Shown here: positions 15,363 through 23,311 of the stretch, piece by piece
Layout of the letters: every line of letters starts with the position of its first letter
Position numbering within the stretch: position 1 is the first letter of the stretch
Source of the DNA: Desulfotignum sp.
GTDB lineage: Bacteria; Desulfobacterota; Desulfobacteria; Desulfobacterales; Desulfobacteraceae
NCBI GenBank assembly: GCA_021737445.1
Contig: JAIPDY010000010.1
Location: forward strand, 1-27,483
Direction of reading: 5' to 3'
Length of the DNA: 27,483 nt
The notes under the pieces: model-generated
The model's input: the letters and a program-made list of their open reading frames with translations, nothing else
What the model was told of the DNA's origin: nothing
Databases searched by the model: none
Translations under genes and position numbers: made by a program

Positions 15363-18300
15363 TCAGGCGAATTGTTTTATATACCGCAGCAGCCCTTACG
15401 GCACTGGTGCTGATATCTCCTTTCATCCTTGAACAGATCATCAATACCAGGTACGTCAAAACCCGGATGGCACAATTCATTGAAAAGCAGACCGGTGCAG
15501 TTCTTGGTCCGGACCAGATGGCATTTCAATTGTCGCCTCTGCCCGGTATCCGTTTACAGAACCTTGCCCTGCCGCTGAGCAGAACCATGGGCCTGCATGT
15601 CAATGCCATCGATGTTGATCTGGATTTCACTGAACTTTTGCAGGGAAACATAGTGGTCTCCCGCGTACTTTTAGAAGACCTGAACTTCTGGTTCAATCCT
15701 GATATGGATCCTGTTTCTTTCAATTTTCATGATTTTTTTGTGTCCGGGTTTCCCAAAGATCAAATGAACACCCTGTTTGCCATGTTCCCGGAAAATCAGA
15801 AAGATTTTGAACTTGTTTTAAAAAACTGCCAAACCCAGTATTTTACATCCCTCAACGGAACTCTCTGGATTTCAAAGACCCGTCAGATCATGCAGCTGGA
15901 CACCCTGATCCAGAATGTACAGATAAATAAAAAAGCGCTTTTCTTGTCTCTGCCATATGAAAACTTTCCAGTGGACCGGTTTGATTCCGCTCTGGCCCGG
16001 GTGCATGTCCGGCTCGATGCAGAGACCGGCATAACCGGTACTGTCAGGCTGGATCAATTTCAGGTACTGTCAGACAGACTGCCGGACAATACAGTTTGCG
16101 GCAACATGCTGAATATCAATTTTTTATCTTCACCACAGCATTTCTCCTTCAACCTTGAGCCCGCATATCTGGATTCCCCGGCAGCAGAGGTATCCATGTC
16201 GTTTACAGATGACAGAAAAACGCAGAAAACCGCATTGACCTTTTCAGGCAATGACATTGACCTGGCCCAGGCCAGGGATGCATCCCTGGCCTGGATTCCG
16301 GAAAACCGGGTGGTTCAGCATCTGTTTGATATCATAAGAGATGGAAAGGCATCAGATCTATCTGTAAAGTTCCAGTCCGCATCTGTCGATACCCTGTTTA
16401 ACCCGGGCCAGATGGTCCTGGAAGGAACTGCCGGAAGCGCCCTGGTTAAAATACCTGAGACAGGGCTCATGGCAATGGATGTGGACGGCAAAGCCCGGGT
16501 GCTAAACGGCGTGCTCGACATCAATGCACACAAAGGCCGGGTGGGAAACACCCGCCTCCATGAGGGGCAGCTGGAGATTGACCTGATGAATCACAAGGAT
16601 GTGCCGTTCAACGGTGAATTCGCCCTGGATGTGGATCTGTCAGAACTGCCGGATGTGCTGATCTCTTTACTGCCCGATACCTCCCTGGCCCGGGAAATGG
16701 AAAAAGTGCATCAGGTAAAAGGACAGGTGACCGCCCGGTTGGGGCTTGGGCTGCAAACCGGTCAAAAAGACCTGTCTGTTTCTGTGACCACCGGCCCGTT
16801 TTCAGGCAGCGGATATTATGACCGGATCCCTTTACCCATATCCATTTCCCAGGGCATATTCCACTATGAAACAGACCAGATCAGCTTAACCGGGTTTTCA
16901 GGCCGTGTCGGCACAAATCCGGTCACAGACCTGAACGCCCGGGTGGATCTTGCCCGGGATGGTTTTTTAACGCTGTCCACCCGCACCATTGACCTCAATA
17001 TTGAGGAAATCTGGCCTAAACTCAAGCCATTGGAAAAAATCCAGGCCCTCATGGGACCAGTGGAACAGGTCAACGGCAGGTTGGCCATTGAACGGTTCAA
17101 TTTCAAAGGCCCGATGTTTCATCCGGCCAAATGGACCTGGGACCTTTCCGGGTCAGGCCAGAATATCCAGGCAGGTTTTTCTCCTGATACCCGGGAGATA
17201 AAAGATCTGTCCGCAATTTTTGAAATATCTGAAAAATCCTTTGCTGCCAGAGATCTCAAGGCAATGGTGACAAGCCTTAAGTGGCTGCCCGTCCAGATGG
17301 TATCAGCACATTCTGACAGCATTGTTCTCCCCCTTTTTGCACAAGAGGGGAAAATAGAGGTGGAAAAAGGCCAAATCTCTGTTTCCACCGATCTGGTATT
17401 TGCCTCAGACACCCGGCTTTCCGTCAGACTGGCAGGCAACACCCCTGAGGACCTGAAACCGGAGATTGTGATGCTCCGGCACAAGCCGTTTTCAGATGCC
17501 ATGATCTTGTTTGACTGGCACCCTGACACCCCCCTGGCCCGGTTTGAAGGAACACTGGACACAAGAACCCTTGACACCATGCTGGTCAAGAATATGCCAC
17601 TCCAACGCCTTCTCACCACTCTCACCAGAGATCTGCCCGTGAAAATTTATACAGACAACTATTCCAATCTGCATGTAATTGCCCGGTTCATCCACCTGGA
17701 TACTCTGATATCAGGCCTTTTTGGAAAAGATTTTCCAGGCACACAGCCACTGCTGGTTCATAAAGATCTTCAAATAAAAACCGATACCCTGGTTTATGAC
17801 AATTTTTCATTTTCTGATCTGAACGCAGCTGTTGCATGGGACCAGCACAAAACAGACATTAAGTTGCTTTCTGCAGATTTTTGCGGCCTTAATCTTTCCG
17901 GCAGTTTGACACTTGACCGGAAACAACCGGAAATTGATGCCGTGACAAAGATTGATATCCAGGCCAAAGACAGGGAAAGCATCACCCCTCTGCTTGCCTG
18001 TTTTTTTCCTGACATTCGCCTTGTGACCGGTGGATATTCATTTACCACCTCTTTGACCGGAAAGGGCCTTTTACATTCCCTTCAGAACAGTTTAAACGGG
18101 TCCCTCTTTTTTTCATCCCATAACGGCAAGATCCATAAAATGACACTGCTGTCCCGACTGCTGTCAGTGCTTAATATTTTAAAACTGCCAGACATTACCC
18201 AGGAAGGATTCAGATACCGGAGCATTTTAGTGCAGGCACAGGTAAAAAACGGGGTCATTCATCTGGAAAAAGCGGTGATTGATGCGGAAAATATGGCCCT

Positions 18301-18574
18301 GATCTTTACAGGTAAGATTCATCCATTTGAAAATCATCTGAACCTGACCTGTCTGGTGGCTCCGCTGAAAACCATTGATACCATCATTCAATATATTCCT
18401 ATTGTCAATACCATCCTCAGTGGCCGCCTGGTCTCATTTCCAGCCAAGGCCACCGGTCCCATTGATGACCCGGTGATTACCCCTTTGCACCCTTCTGCCG
18501 TGGGAGAGGGGTTGATAAATTTGCTCACCAGCCTCATTAAAACCCCTGTCAGATTATTTGAAGGAACACCCTGA
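15356..18574 (+). CDS. AsmA-like (YhdP/TamB-related) envelope protein
   Basis: This 1072-residue protein has one N-terminal membrane helix (about residues 5-26, IVLYTAAALTALVLISPFIL) and a very long beta-rich periplasmic part. The N-terminal region and the C-terminal block (LLSVLNILKLP, ALIFTGKI, LVAPLKTIDTIIQYIPIVNTIL, then FPAKATGPIDDPVITPL) match the AsmA-like C-terminal domain pattern seen in YhdP. AsmA-like proteins are proposed to form bridges carrying phospholipids between inner and outer membranes. ATG 15356 overlaps the protease stop by 7 nt; a longer frame exists from 15308 inside the protease gene but lacks support. The next gene starts 1 nt after the stop. Family-level call only; which subgroup it belongs to is not certain. 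Confidence 0.82.
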   Translation: MVVRRIVLYTAAALTALVLISPFILEQIINTRYVKTRMAQFIEKQTGAVLGPDQMAFQLSPLPGIRLQNLALPLSRTMGLHVNAIDVDLDFTELLQGNIVVSRVLLEDLNFWFNPDMDPVSFNFHDFFVSGFPKDQMNTLFAMFPENQKDFELVLKNCQTQYFTSLNGTLWISKTRQIMQLDTLIQNVQINKKALFLSLPYENFPVDRFDSALARVHVRLDAETGITGTVRLDQFQVLSDRLPDNTVCGNMLNINFLSSPQHFSFNLEPAYLDSPAAEVSMSFTDDRKTQKTALTFSGNDIDLAQARDASLAWIPENRVVQHLFDIIRDGKASDLSVKFQSASVDTLFNPGQMVLEGTAGSALVKIPETGLMAMDVDGKARVLNGVLDINAHKGRVGNTRLHEGQLEIDLMNHKDVPFNGEFALDVDLSELPDVLISLLPDTSLAREMEKVHQVKGQVTARLGLGLQTGQKDLSVSVTTGPFSGSGYYDRIPLPISISQGIFHYETDQISLTGFSGRVGTNPVTDLNARVDLARDGFLTLSTRTIDLNIEEIWPKLKPLEKIQALMGPVEQVNGRLAIERFNFKGPMFHPAKWTWDLSGSGQNIQAGFSPDTREIKDLSAIFEISEKSFAARDLKAMVTSLKWLPVQMVSAHSDSIVLPLFAQEGKIEVEKGQISVSTDLVFASDTRLSVRLAGNTPEDLKPEIVMLRHKPFSDAMILFDWHPDTPLARFEGTLDTRTLDTMLVKNMPLQRLLTTLTRDLPVKIYTDNYSNLHVIARFIHLDTLISGLFGKDFPGTQPLLVHKDLQIKTDTLVYDNFSFSDLNAAVAWDQHKTDIKLLSADFCGLNLSGSLTLDRKQPEIDAVTKIDIQAKDRESITPLLACFFPDIRLVTGGYSFTTSLTGKGLLHSLQNSLNGSLFFSSHNGKIHKMTLLSRLLSVLNILKLPDITQEGFRYRSILVQAQVKNGVIHLEKAVIDAENMALIFTGKIHPFENHLNLTCLVAPLKTIDTIIQYIPIVNTILSGRLVSFPAKATGPIDDPVITPLHPSAVGEGLINLLTSLIKTPVRLFEGTP

Positions 18575-18575
18575 C

Positions 18576-19343
18576 ATGACTTGTGTATTTACCCAGAAAA
18601 TGATGCTGCCTTATTCAGCAATGGGTGCCAATAACCATGTCCGGTTGGACCGCATCCTGAATCTTTTTCAGGATGCAGCAGGCATCCATGCCCACCAGAT
18701 GGGGATCAGCGGATTTGACCTGGCAAAAAAAAATTTAAAATGGGTCATTTCCAGGTACCAGATCCGTGTGCATGATACCCTGAAATTAAAATGGCCCCAG
18801 CCCTTTGAACTGAAAACATGGCGCCTTCCCTGGAAAAATTTATATGAACTCAGACAGTTTACAGTTGTAACCCCTGAAGGCAACACCCTTATTTCCGCCC
18901 TGGGAGTCTGGGTAATGGTCAAGGCCATAAACTCAAAACCGATCCGGCTTACACCCCACATGCCTCCCTGTTTGATGACCCGGACTGCTCCTGACCCGGA
19001 TTTATGGCCCAATGACCCGGATCTGTCTGTATGGGATCACCAGGCACAATTTGATATACGCATTCATGACCTGGATCTGAATCAGCATGTGAACAATACC
19101 GTTTATGTCACCTGGGCTCTGGAAACCCTTCCCGTGTCCTGGTTGTTTGAGCATATGCCCCAGACCCTGGTTGTCTGCTTTCTCAAAGAAACATTTTATC
19201 CAGATACTGTTATTGCAAAGGTAAAACTGGCTGATCTGACAGATTGTGTAAAAACCTGTCACGCAATTTTTAATAAAACCAGCGGAGAAAAACTGGCCTC
19301 CCTTACTTTAACCTGGAAAAAAATTTTTCATGACCCTGTTTGA
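18576..19343 (+). CDS. Acyl-ACP thioesterase family protein
   Basis: This 255-residue double-hotdog protein resembles plant-type FatA/FatB acyl-ACP thioesterases, which release fatty acids from acyl carrier protein. The first hotdog holds VRLDRILNLFQDAAGIHA (about 22-39); the second carries the signature DLDLNQHVNNTVYVTWALE, giving Asp167, Asn169 and His171 as likely catalytic residues, with Glu205 in CFLKETFYPD. In plant enzymes the residue after that glutamate is a cysteine; here it is Thr206. The start ATG 18576 has AAGGAA at 18561 upstream; a frame from TTG 18558 would put the ribosome binding site inside the gene. It sits in the AsmA-recX chain; recX overlaps its end by 14 nt. Substrate chain length cannot be told. 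Confidence 0.85.
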   Translation: MTCVFTQKMMLPYSAMGANNHVRLDRILNLFQDAAGIHAHQMGISGFDLAKKNLKWVISRYQIRVHDTLKLKWPQPFELKTWRLPWKNLYELRQFTVVTPEGNTLISALGVWVMVKAINSKPIRLTPHMPPCLMTRTAPDPDLWPNDPDLSVWDHQAQFDIRIHDLDLNQHVNNTVYVTWALETLPVSWLFEHMPQTLVVCFLKETFYPDTVIAKVKLADLTDCVKTCHAIFNKTSGEKLASLTLTWKKIFHDPV

Positions 19344-19821
19344 ACCCCGCAACCCAGGTATGGAAAAAGCGGTCAATATGGCTGTGCGGTATCTGGGTAT
19401 AAGACCCCGCAGCATAAAGGAAATGGAGCACTATCTTGAAAAAAAGGGATGGGATCAAGAAATCATTTCAACGGTTGTTTCGCAGCTTAAACAACACCAT
19501 TATCTTGATGATGAAACCTTTGCCAGGATGTTCATTGAAAACAGGAAAAAAAATAATCCCAAATCAAAATTTGCCTTAACCTGTGAACTGAGGCAAAAAG
19601 GGATCTGCAGCAGCATTTTAGAAACACTTTTAAAAGATTATGATGATACCCGGATGGCCTGCCGGGCACTTATGAAAAAACAGCGGCAATGGCTTCATCT
19701 CAGGCCGGATGTAAAGCAAAAAAAAGCGATGAATTATCTGCGCTACAGAGGGTTTGGATACGACGTCTGTCGCAGGGCATGGGAAGATTTTCTGGTTCAG
19801 GCAAAACAGATGGAGATGTGA
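19330..19821 (+). CDS. recX: Regulatory protein RecX
   Basis: This 163-residue all-helical, basic protein has the RecX three-helix-repeat layout: AVRYLGIRPRSIKEMEHYLEKKGW near residues 18-41, LKQHHYLDDETFARMFIENR (about 53-72) and a C-terminal MNYLRYRGFGYDVCRRAWE repeat. RecX binds RecA filaments and limits strand exchange. recA is not in the window, so recX is separated from it here. ATG 19330 overlaps the thioesterase stop by 14 nt and has only a weak upstream GGA; ATG 19360 is an alternative that loses 10 poorly conserved residues. It is the last gene of the + strand chain. Confidence 0.88.
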   Translation: MTLFEPRNPGMEKAVNMAVRYLGIRPRSIKEMEHYLEKKGWDQEIISTVVSQLKQHHYLDDETFARMFIENRKKNNPKSKFALTCELRQKGICSSILETLLKDYDDTRMACRALMKKQRQWLHLRPDVKQKKAMNYLRYRGFGYDVCRRAWEDFLVQAKQMEM

Positions 19822-19822
19822 A

Positions 19823-19881
19823 ATTAAGAAAAAAATGCCTTAATATTAAGAAAAAAATTTCATTCAACATCTTTTTTTCTT
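19823..19881. repeat. A/T-rich repeat cluster after recX
   Basis: A 14-bp direct repeat, ATTAAGAAAAAAAT, occurs at 19823-19836 and 19845-19858, starting 22 bp apart. Between them is the perfect palindrome CTTAATATTAAG (19839-19850). The second copy also forms a perfect 10-bp inverted repeat, AAGAAAAAAA (19848-19857) with TTTTTTTCTT (19872-19881), around a 14-nt loop. There is no G/C stem, so it is not a typical intrinsic terminator, but it lies where the recX transcript should end. Confidence 0.55.
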
Positions 19882-19997
19882 GGAACAGGTCTTATCAGCA
19901 GGGCTTTTTGTGTCATTTTCATTCAGGTATATTATATGCATGAATCGCTTTTGATAATATTGTGAAAAATCACCTTAAATTAACAGGAAATCTTGTT

Positions 19998-20414
19998 ATG
20001 GCTGGCAGAAAAAGAACGGTTGAAAGAAGAAAAAACAAACGGTACAAAGCTGCAAAAGGGGCTTATGCCGCCATCAGTCCCAATTCCCGCAAACTCGGTC
20101 AGATTGCCGATATCAGTTTGGGAGGACTGGCGTTCAGCTACATCGATACCGGCAGTGATCATCAAACTGTTAAAGAGGAGCAATCACAAAAAGAAACCAT
20201 CTTTTTGAGCAGCATGGGCTATTATGTGGGAAATCTGCCTTTTAAAACCATTTCAGACTATGAAGTGGCAGATACGCCCTCTTTGACCTCCATGAAGGTC
20301 AGAAGGCGCCATGTAAAATTCACTGATCTGAGTTTTAAACAGCTGTTTGATCTTGATTATTATCTGCGGAACAATGTTGCAGAACAGATGGATTATCTGC
20401 AAGAACAGCATTAA
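19998..20414 (+). CDS. Short PilZ-domain protein
   Basis: From ATG 19998 the product has 138 residues. The N-terminus has R11-xxx-R15 in RRKNKRY, followed by D38-x-S40-xx-G43 in ADISLGGLAF, the two PilZ signatures for cyclic di-GMP binding. The rest of the domain is compact, and no other domain or membrane segment is seen, so it may act as a small c-di-GMP adaptor. ATG 19998 has CAGGAAA 9 nt upstream; a GTG-started form from 19962 would add 12 residues. The gene is monocistronic, with a 176-bp A/T-rich gap after recX. Its TAA stop shares the palindrome TTAA with the stop codon of the convergent M16 protease. Whether it binds the nucleotide is inference from the motifs. Confidence 0.75.
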   Translation: MAGRKRTVERRKNKRYKAAKGAYAAISPNSRKLGQIADISLGGLAFSYIDTGSDHQTVKEEQSQKETIFLSSMGYYVGNLPFKTISDYEVADTPSLTSMKVRRRHVKFTDLSFKQLFDLDYYLRNNVAEQMDYLQEQH

Positions 20415-23311
20415 TTTCCCGGCATAATCCGGATAAGGGCCGATTCTGTCAGTTTCAGATATTTTCCGGCAAGGGCTGTCAGGTCCTCATGGGTGATGGA
20501 TGAATATCCTGAAACAATGGTATCTGCCCACGCAAATCTTTCCGGATGTTTTTTTGAATCCGCCAACACTGAATTGAGCCAATAGGTATTGCTCTGCCTT
20601 AACACATGCAGCTGTTTTATAACCGGATTCAGCGCCAGCGTCACTTCTTGAGGAGATATCCCTTCAGCAACGATGTCACTGATTATCTTTTGCAGTGTCT
20701 GAACAACCATATCACTGTTTTTGCGCGATACCGGCACCACTATCTGCATCACCCCATATCCGTCGTGAACCATGTATGGCTGGTTAAAAGCATAAGGGGA
20801 ATAGGCAGCCCCGATTTTTTCACGGATCACTTTTCTGAGACGTTCTGAAACCACCCTTGACAATATGGACAATGCCCGGGTCTGTTGTATATCCCAGTAA
20901 TCATCTGTCAAAAATGCAAGCCTTACCATGCCCTTGTCTATTTTGGTATCCAGAGTCACATCCAGGCTTTTTCCGCCGGGAAACAAAACCGGGGCCTGAA
21001 CATCAGTACATAGAACTGCTTTTTTGGTTGGTGCGCCCCCTCCCAGATGGACAAGGGCCTGGGAAACCGCCACATCAGGATCAAAATCCCCTACCATGGA
21101 AATTTCTACACCTCTTGTGGTAAAATAAGGGGTAAGCCAGGAACGGATATCTGTCAGGGTAATCTGATCCGCCTCATCAGGATGGGCCATGCCGAACCAA
21201 GGGTTTCCGCCTGCCAGAAACCGCTCCCCTTTGATGCGCATGATGCCTTCTGGTGTCTGTTTCAATGCATCATACATCTGACGGTACTGGGTTTTGGCGA
21301 GCGCCAGGCTTTCAGGCCTGAATCCCGGATCTGAAAGAAATGCATAAATAAGCTGAAATACCAGTTCAATCTCCTGGGGATCTGCTGACCCGGAAAGGGA
21401 AAAATAGGTATCTTCCACTGAAAATTCAATGCTGACATCCCTGCCTGCCAGGGCTTCCTCCAACTGGTCAGGATTCATGGCAGACAGCCCGCTTTTGCGG
21501 ACCGTCTGCTGGCTGATATGAGAAATTCCCGGTTTGTCTTCTGGCTCACATGCCCTGCCCGGCCCGAAAACCACCTTGAACAGGAACCTTCCTTTTTTAA
21601 AATCGGTCTGCTTGAGATTAAGCCGGATATGGTTGTCAAGTTCAACAACGTTAATGCCCAGATTCTTGACATTTTTTTTGTGATGCCCGATCTTTGCCGG
21701 GGTATCTGGTATCTGAAGGTAGGGAAAATCCTTGGATACCGTGGATTGAAACAGGCCGGCCGGCCGGCGGCTGCTCTCTTTGAACACCTGCAAAATTTTA
21801 TCTTCAGAAGATGCCCCTGCATCAGAAGGTATCTGTGCATTGCCGGTTACCAGTATCAGCCGGTGATCCGGTTTCCAAACGTCTTTGAACACCTGGTTGA
21901 CCTGTTCTATGGACAGATTTTCAATATAAGGTGCCAGCAGCTCTTTTTTCTGCTGCGGGGATAAAAACAGTTTTCTGTCTTGAACAGACCCAAGAACTGT
22001 TCTGGCAAGATGCGGGGTTTTCCGGGTCCCTGCCTGCCTGACCCCGGCACTCAACTGTGAAACAGCATCTGCTTTGACCCGGTCCAGTTCTTTTTGGGTA
22101 AAACCTGATTCAAGGGCCTGGCGCAAAGTTTTTTCCAGCTGAGCCAGGGTGTTTTCCCAGTCTTCAGGGTTACAGTCAGCGGTGATTGCAGCCATTGAAA
22201 GATGTCGTAAAAAAGTGCCCGAATAAACAGATGCAGATGAAAAATCTGCACGCTGCTGCCTGATCATGTTGGACAAACGGTTCTGGAGAATGGTATCAGC
22301 CAGGCTTCTGGTCACGGTCTGTTTGAGAAGGTCTGGCGTTTGAGCAGCAAAATCGGTATATTCAATTCGTTCGATGGCAACCTGTGTGTTCCCTGCTTCA
22401 GGCTCATGATGATAAAACGGTTTTATGCTGTCATGGGGTGGCCATCTGACATCCACCGGTTCTGGAAGCGGTTGTGTCAACCTGGGCTGTAATGATTGAA
22501 ACCGCTTTTGTATCAATTTTTTAGCAACCTGGATATCGATGTCCCCCACCATGATCAGAACCATATTATCAGGCCGGTACCAGCGATCATAAAATTGTTT
22601 GAGTTTTTTTCTGTCAGCTGTTTCAATCACAGATTCTTTGCCGATGGGAAGTCTTTTGGTCAGAATGGATCCAGGCAGCTCAAAAGCAAAAGAGCGTTTA
22701 AAGGAGCGGTAGGAAACAGAATCCCGCTCCTGTTTTTCAGCCAGAATGATGCTGCGTTCCCGGTCAATTTCATTTTCCAAGAGCAGCGCGCCTTTGGCAT
22801 AATCCTGGATCACCACCAGGGCATCGTCAAGATGGGTTTTATCCCCCTTGGGCAGGCTCAGGTCATAGACAGTATGGAAAAAAGAGGTGCTGGCATTGGC
22901 ATCTGCCCCAAAATCCATGCCAATGGACTGGAAATAGGTCACCAGTTCCCCTGGTTTGAAATGCTCAGTCCCGTTAAAGAGCATATGTTCCAGAAAATGG
23001 GCCACCCCCTGTTCCTGATCTGTTTCGTGAACCGAACCGGCAGATATGTTCAGATGGACACTGACCCGGTCTTCAGGGGTGCTGTTTTTCATGAGTACAT
23101 ATTGAAACCCGTTGGGCAGAATCCCGTGAACCAGTTGGGGATCCTTTAAAACAGTTTTGCATGAAAACGGCGATGGATGCCTGGGAACACAGGAAAAAAA
23201 TCCAACCCAGATCACAACCAGCAATATCAAATACAGCTGTTTTTTTAAAACTCCCTTTCTAATTGACAAACTGGGGATCGATTTCAATCTGGCTTTTGTT
23301 TCTGAGTTCAT
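20411..23311 (-). CDS. Two-domain M16 zinc peptidase, probable periplasmic lipoprotein
   Basis: This protein of about 966 residues is a PqqL-like, insulinase/pitrilysin-family protease with two M16 halves. The zinc motif HxxEH is visible as HFLEH (about residues 105-109 from this start), with a likely third ligand about 75-80 residues on in the segment LLENEIDRERSIILAEKQE. The second half lacks the zinc motif, as usual. Near the N-terminus a basic stretch and hydrophobic run end in FFSC, a weak lipobox, so it may be lipid-anchored facing the periplasm. The start is uncertain: no good start codon lies after the ppiD stop despite AAGGGAG there; ATG 23311 (used here) and ATG 23350 lie inside ppiD, and TTG codons are in frame nearer. 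Co-transcribed with ppiD. Confidence 0.88.
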   Translation of the reverse strand: MNSETKARLKSIPSLSIRKGVLKKQLYLILLVVIWVGFFSCVPRHPSPFSCKTVLKDPQLVHGILPNGFQYVLMKNSTPEDRVSVHLNISAGSVHETDQEQGVAHFLEHMLFNGTEHFKPGELVTYFQSIGMDFGADANASTSFFHTVYDLSLPKGDKTHLDDALVVIQDYAKGALLLENEIDRERSIILAEKQERDSVSYRSFKRSFAFELPGSILTKRLPIGKESVIETADRKKLKQFYDRWYRPDNMVLIMVGDIDIQVAKKLIQKRFQSLQPRLTQPLPEPVDVRWPPHDSIKPFYHHEPEAGNTQVAIERIEYTDFAAQTPDLLKQTVTRSLADTILQNRLSNMIRQQRADFSSASVYSGTFLRHLSMAAITADCNPEDWENTLAQLEKTLRQALESGFTQKELDRVKADAVSQLSAGVRQAGTRKTPHLARTVLGSVQDRKLFLSPQQKKELLAPYIENLSIEQVNQVFKDVWKPDHRLILVTGNAQIPSDAGASSEDKILQVFKESSRRPAGLFQSTVSKDFPYLQIPDTPAKIGHHKKNVKNLGINVVELDNHIRLNLKQTDFKKGRFLFKVVFGPGRACEPEDKPGISHISQQTVRKSGLSAMNPDQLEEALAGRDVSIEFSVEDTYFSLSGSADPQEIELVFQLIYAFLSDPGFRPESLALAKTQYRQMYDALKQTPEGIMRIKGERFLAGGNPWFGMAHPDEADQITLTDIRSWLTPYFTTRGVEISMVGDFDPDVAVSQALVHLGGGAPTKKAVLCTDVQAPVLFPGGKSLDVTLDTKIDKGMVRLAFLTDDYWDIQQTRALSILSRVVSERLRKVIREKIGAAYSPYAFNQPYMVHDGYGVMQIVVPVSRKNSDMVVQTLQKIISDIVAEGISPQEVTLALNPVIKQLHVLRQSNTYWLNSVLADSKKHPERFAWADTIVSGYSSITHEDLTALAGKYLKLTESALIRIMPGN

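Noticed and set aside
22496..23149. 217-residue + strand frame inside the M16 protease gene
   Set aside because: It is antisense to the HFLEH-containing M16 domain, whose coding is certain; the translated sequence shows no family features.
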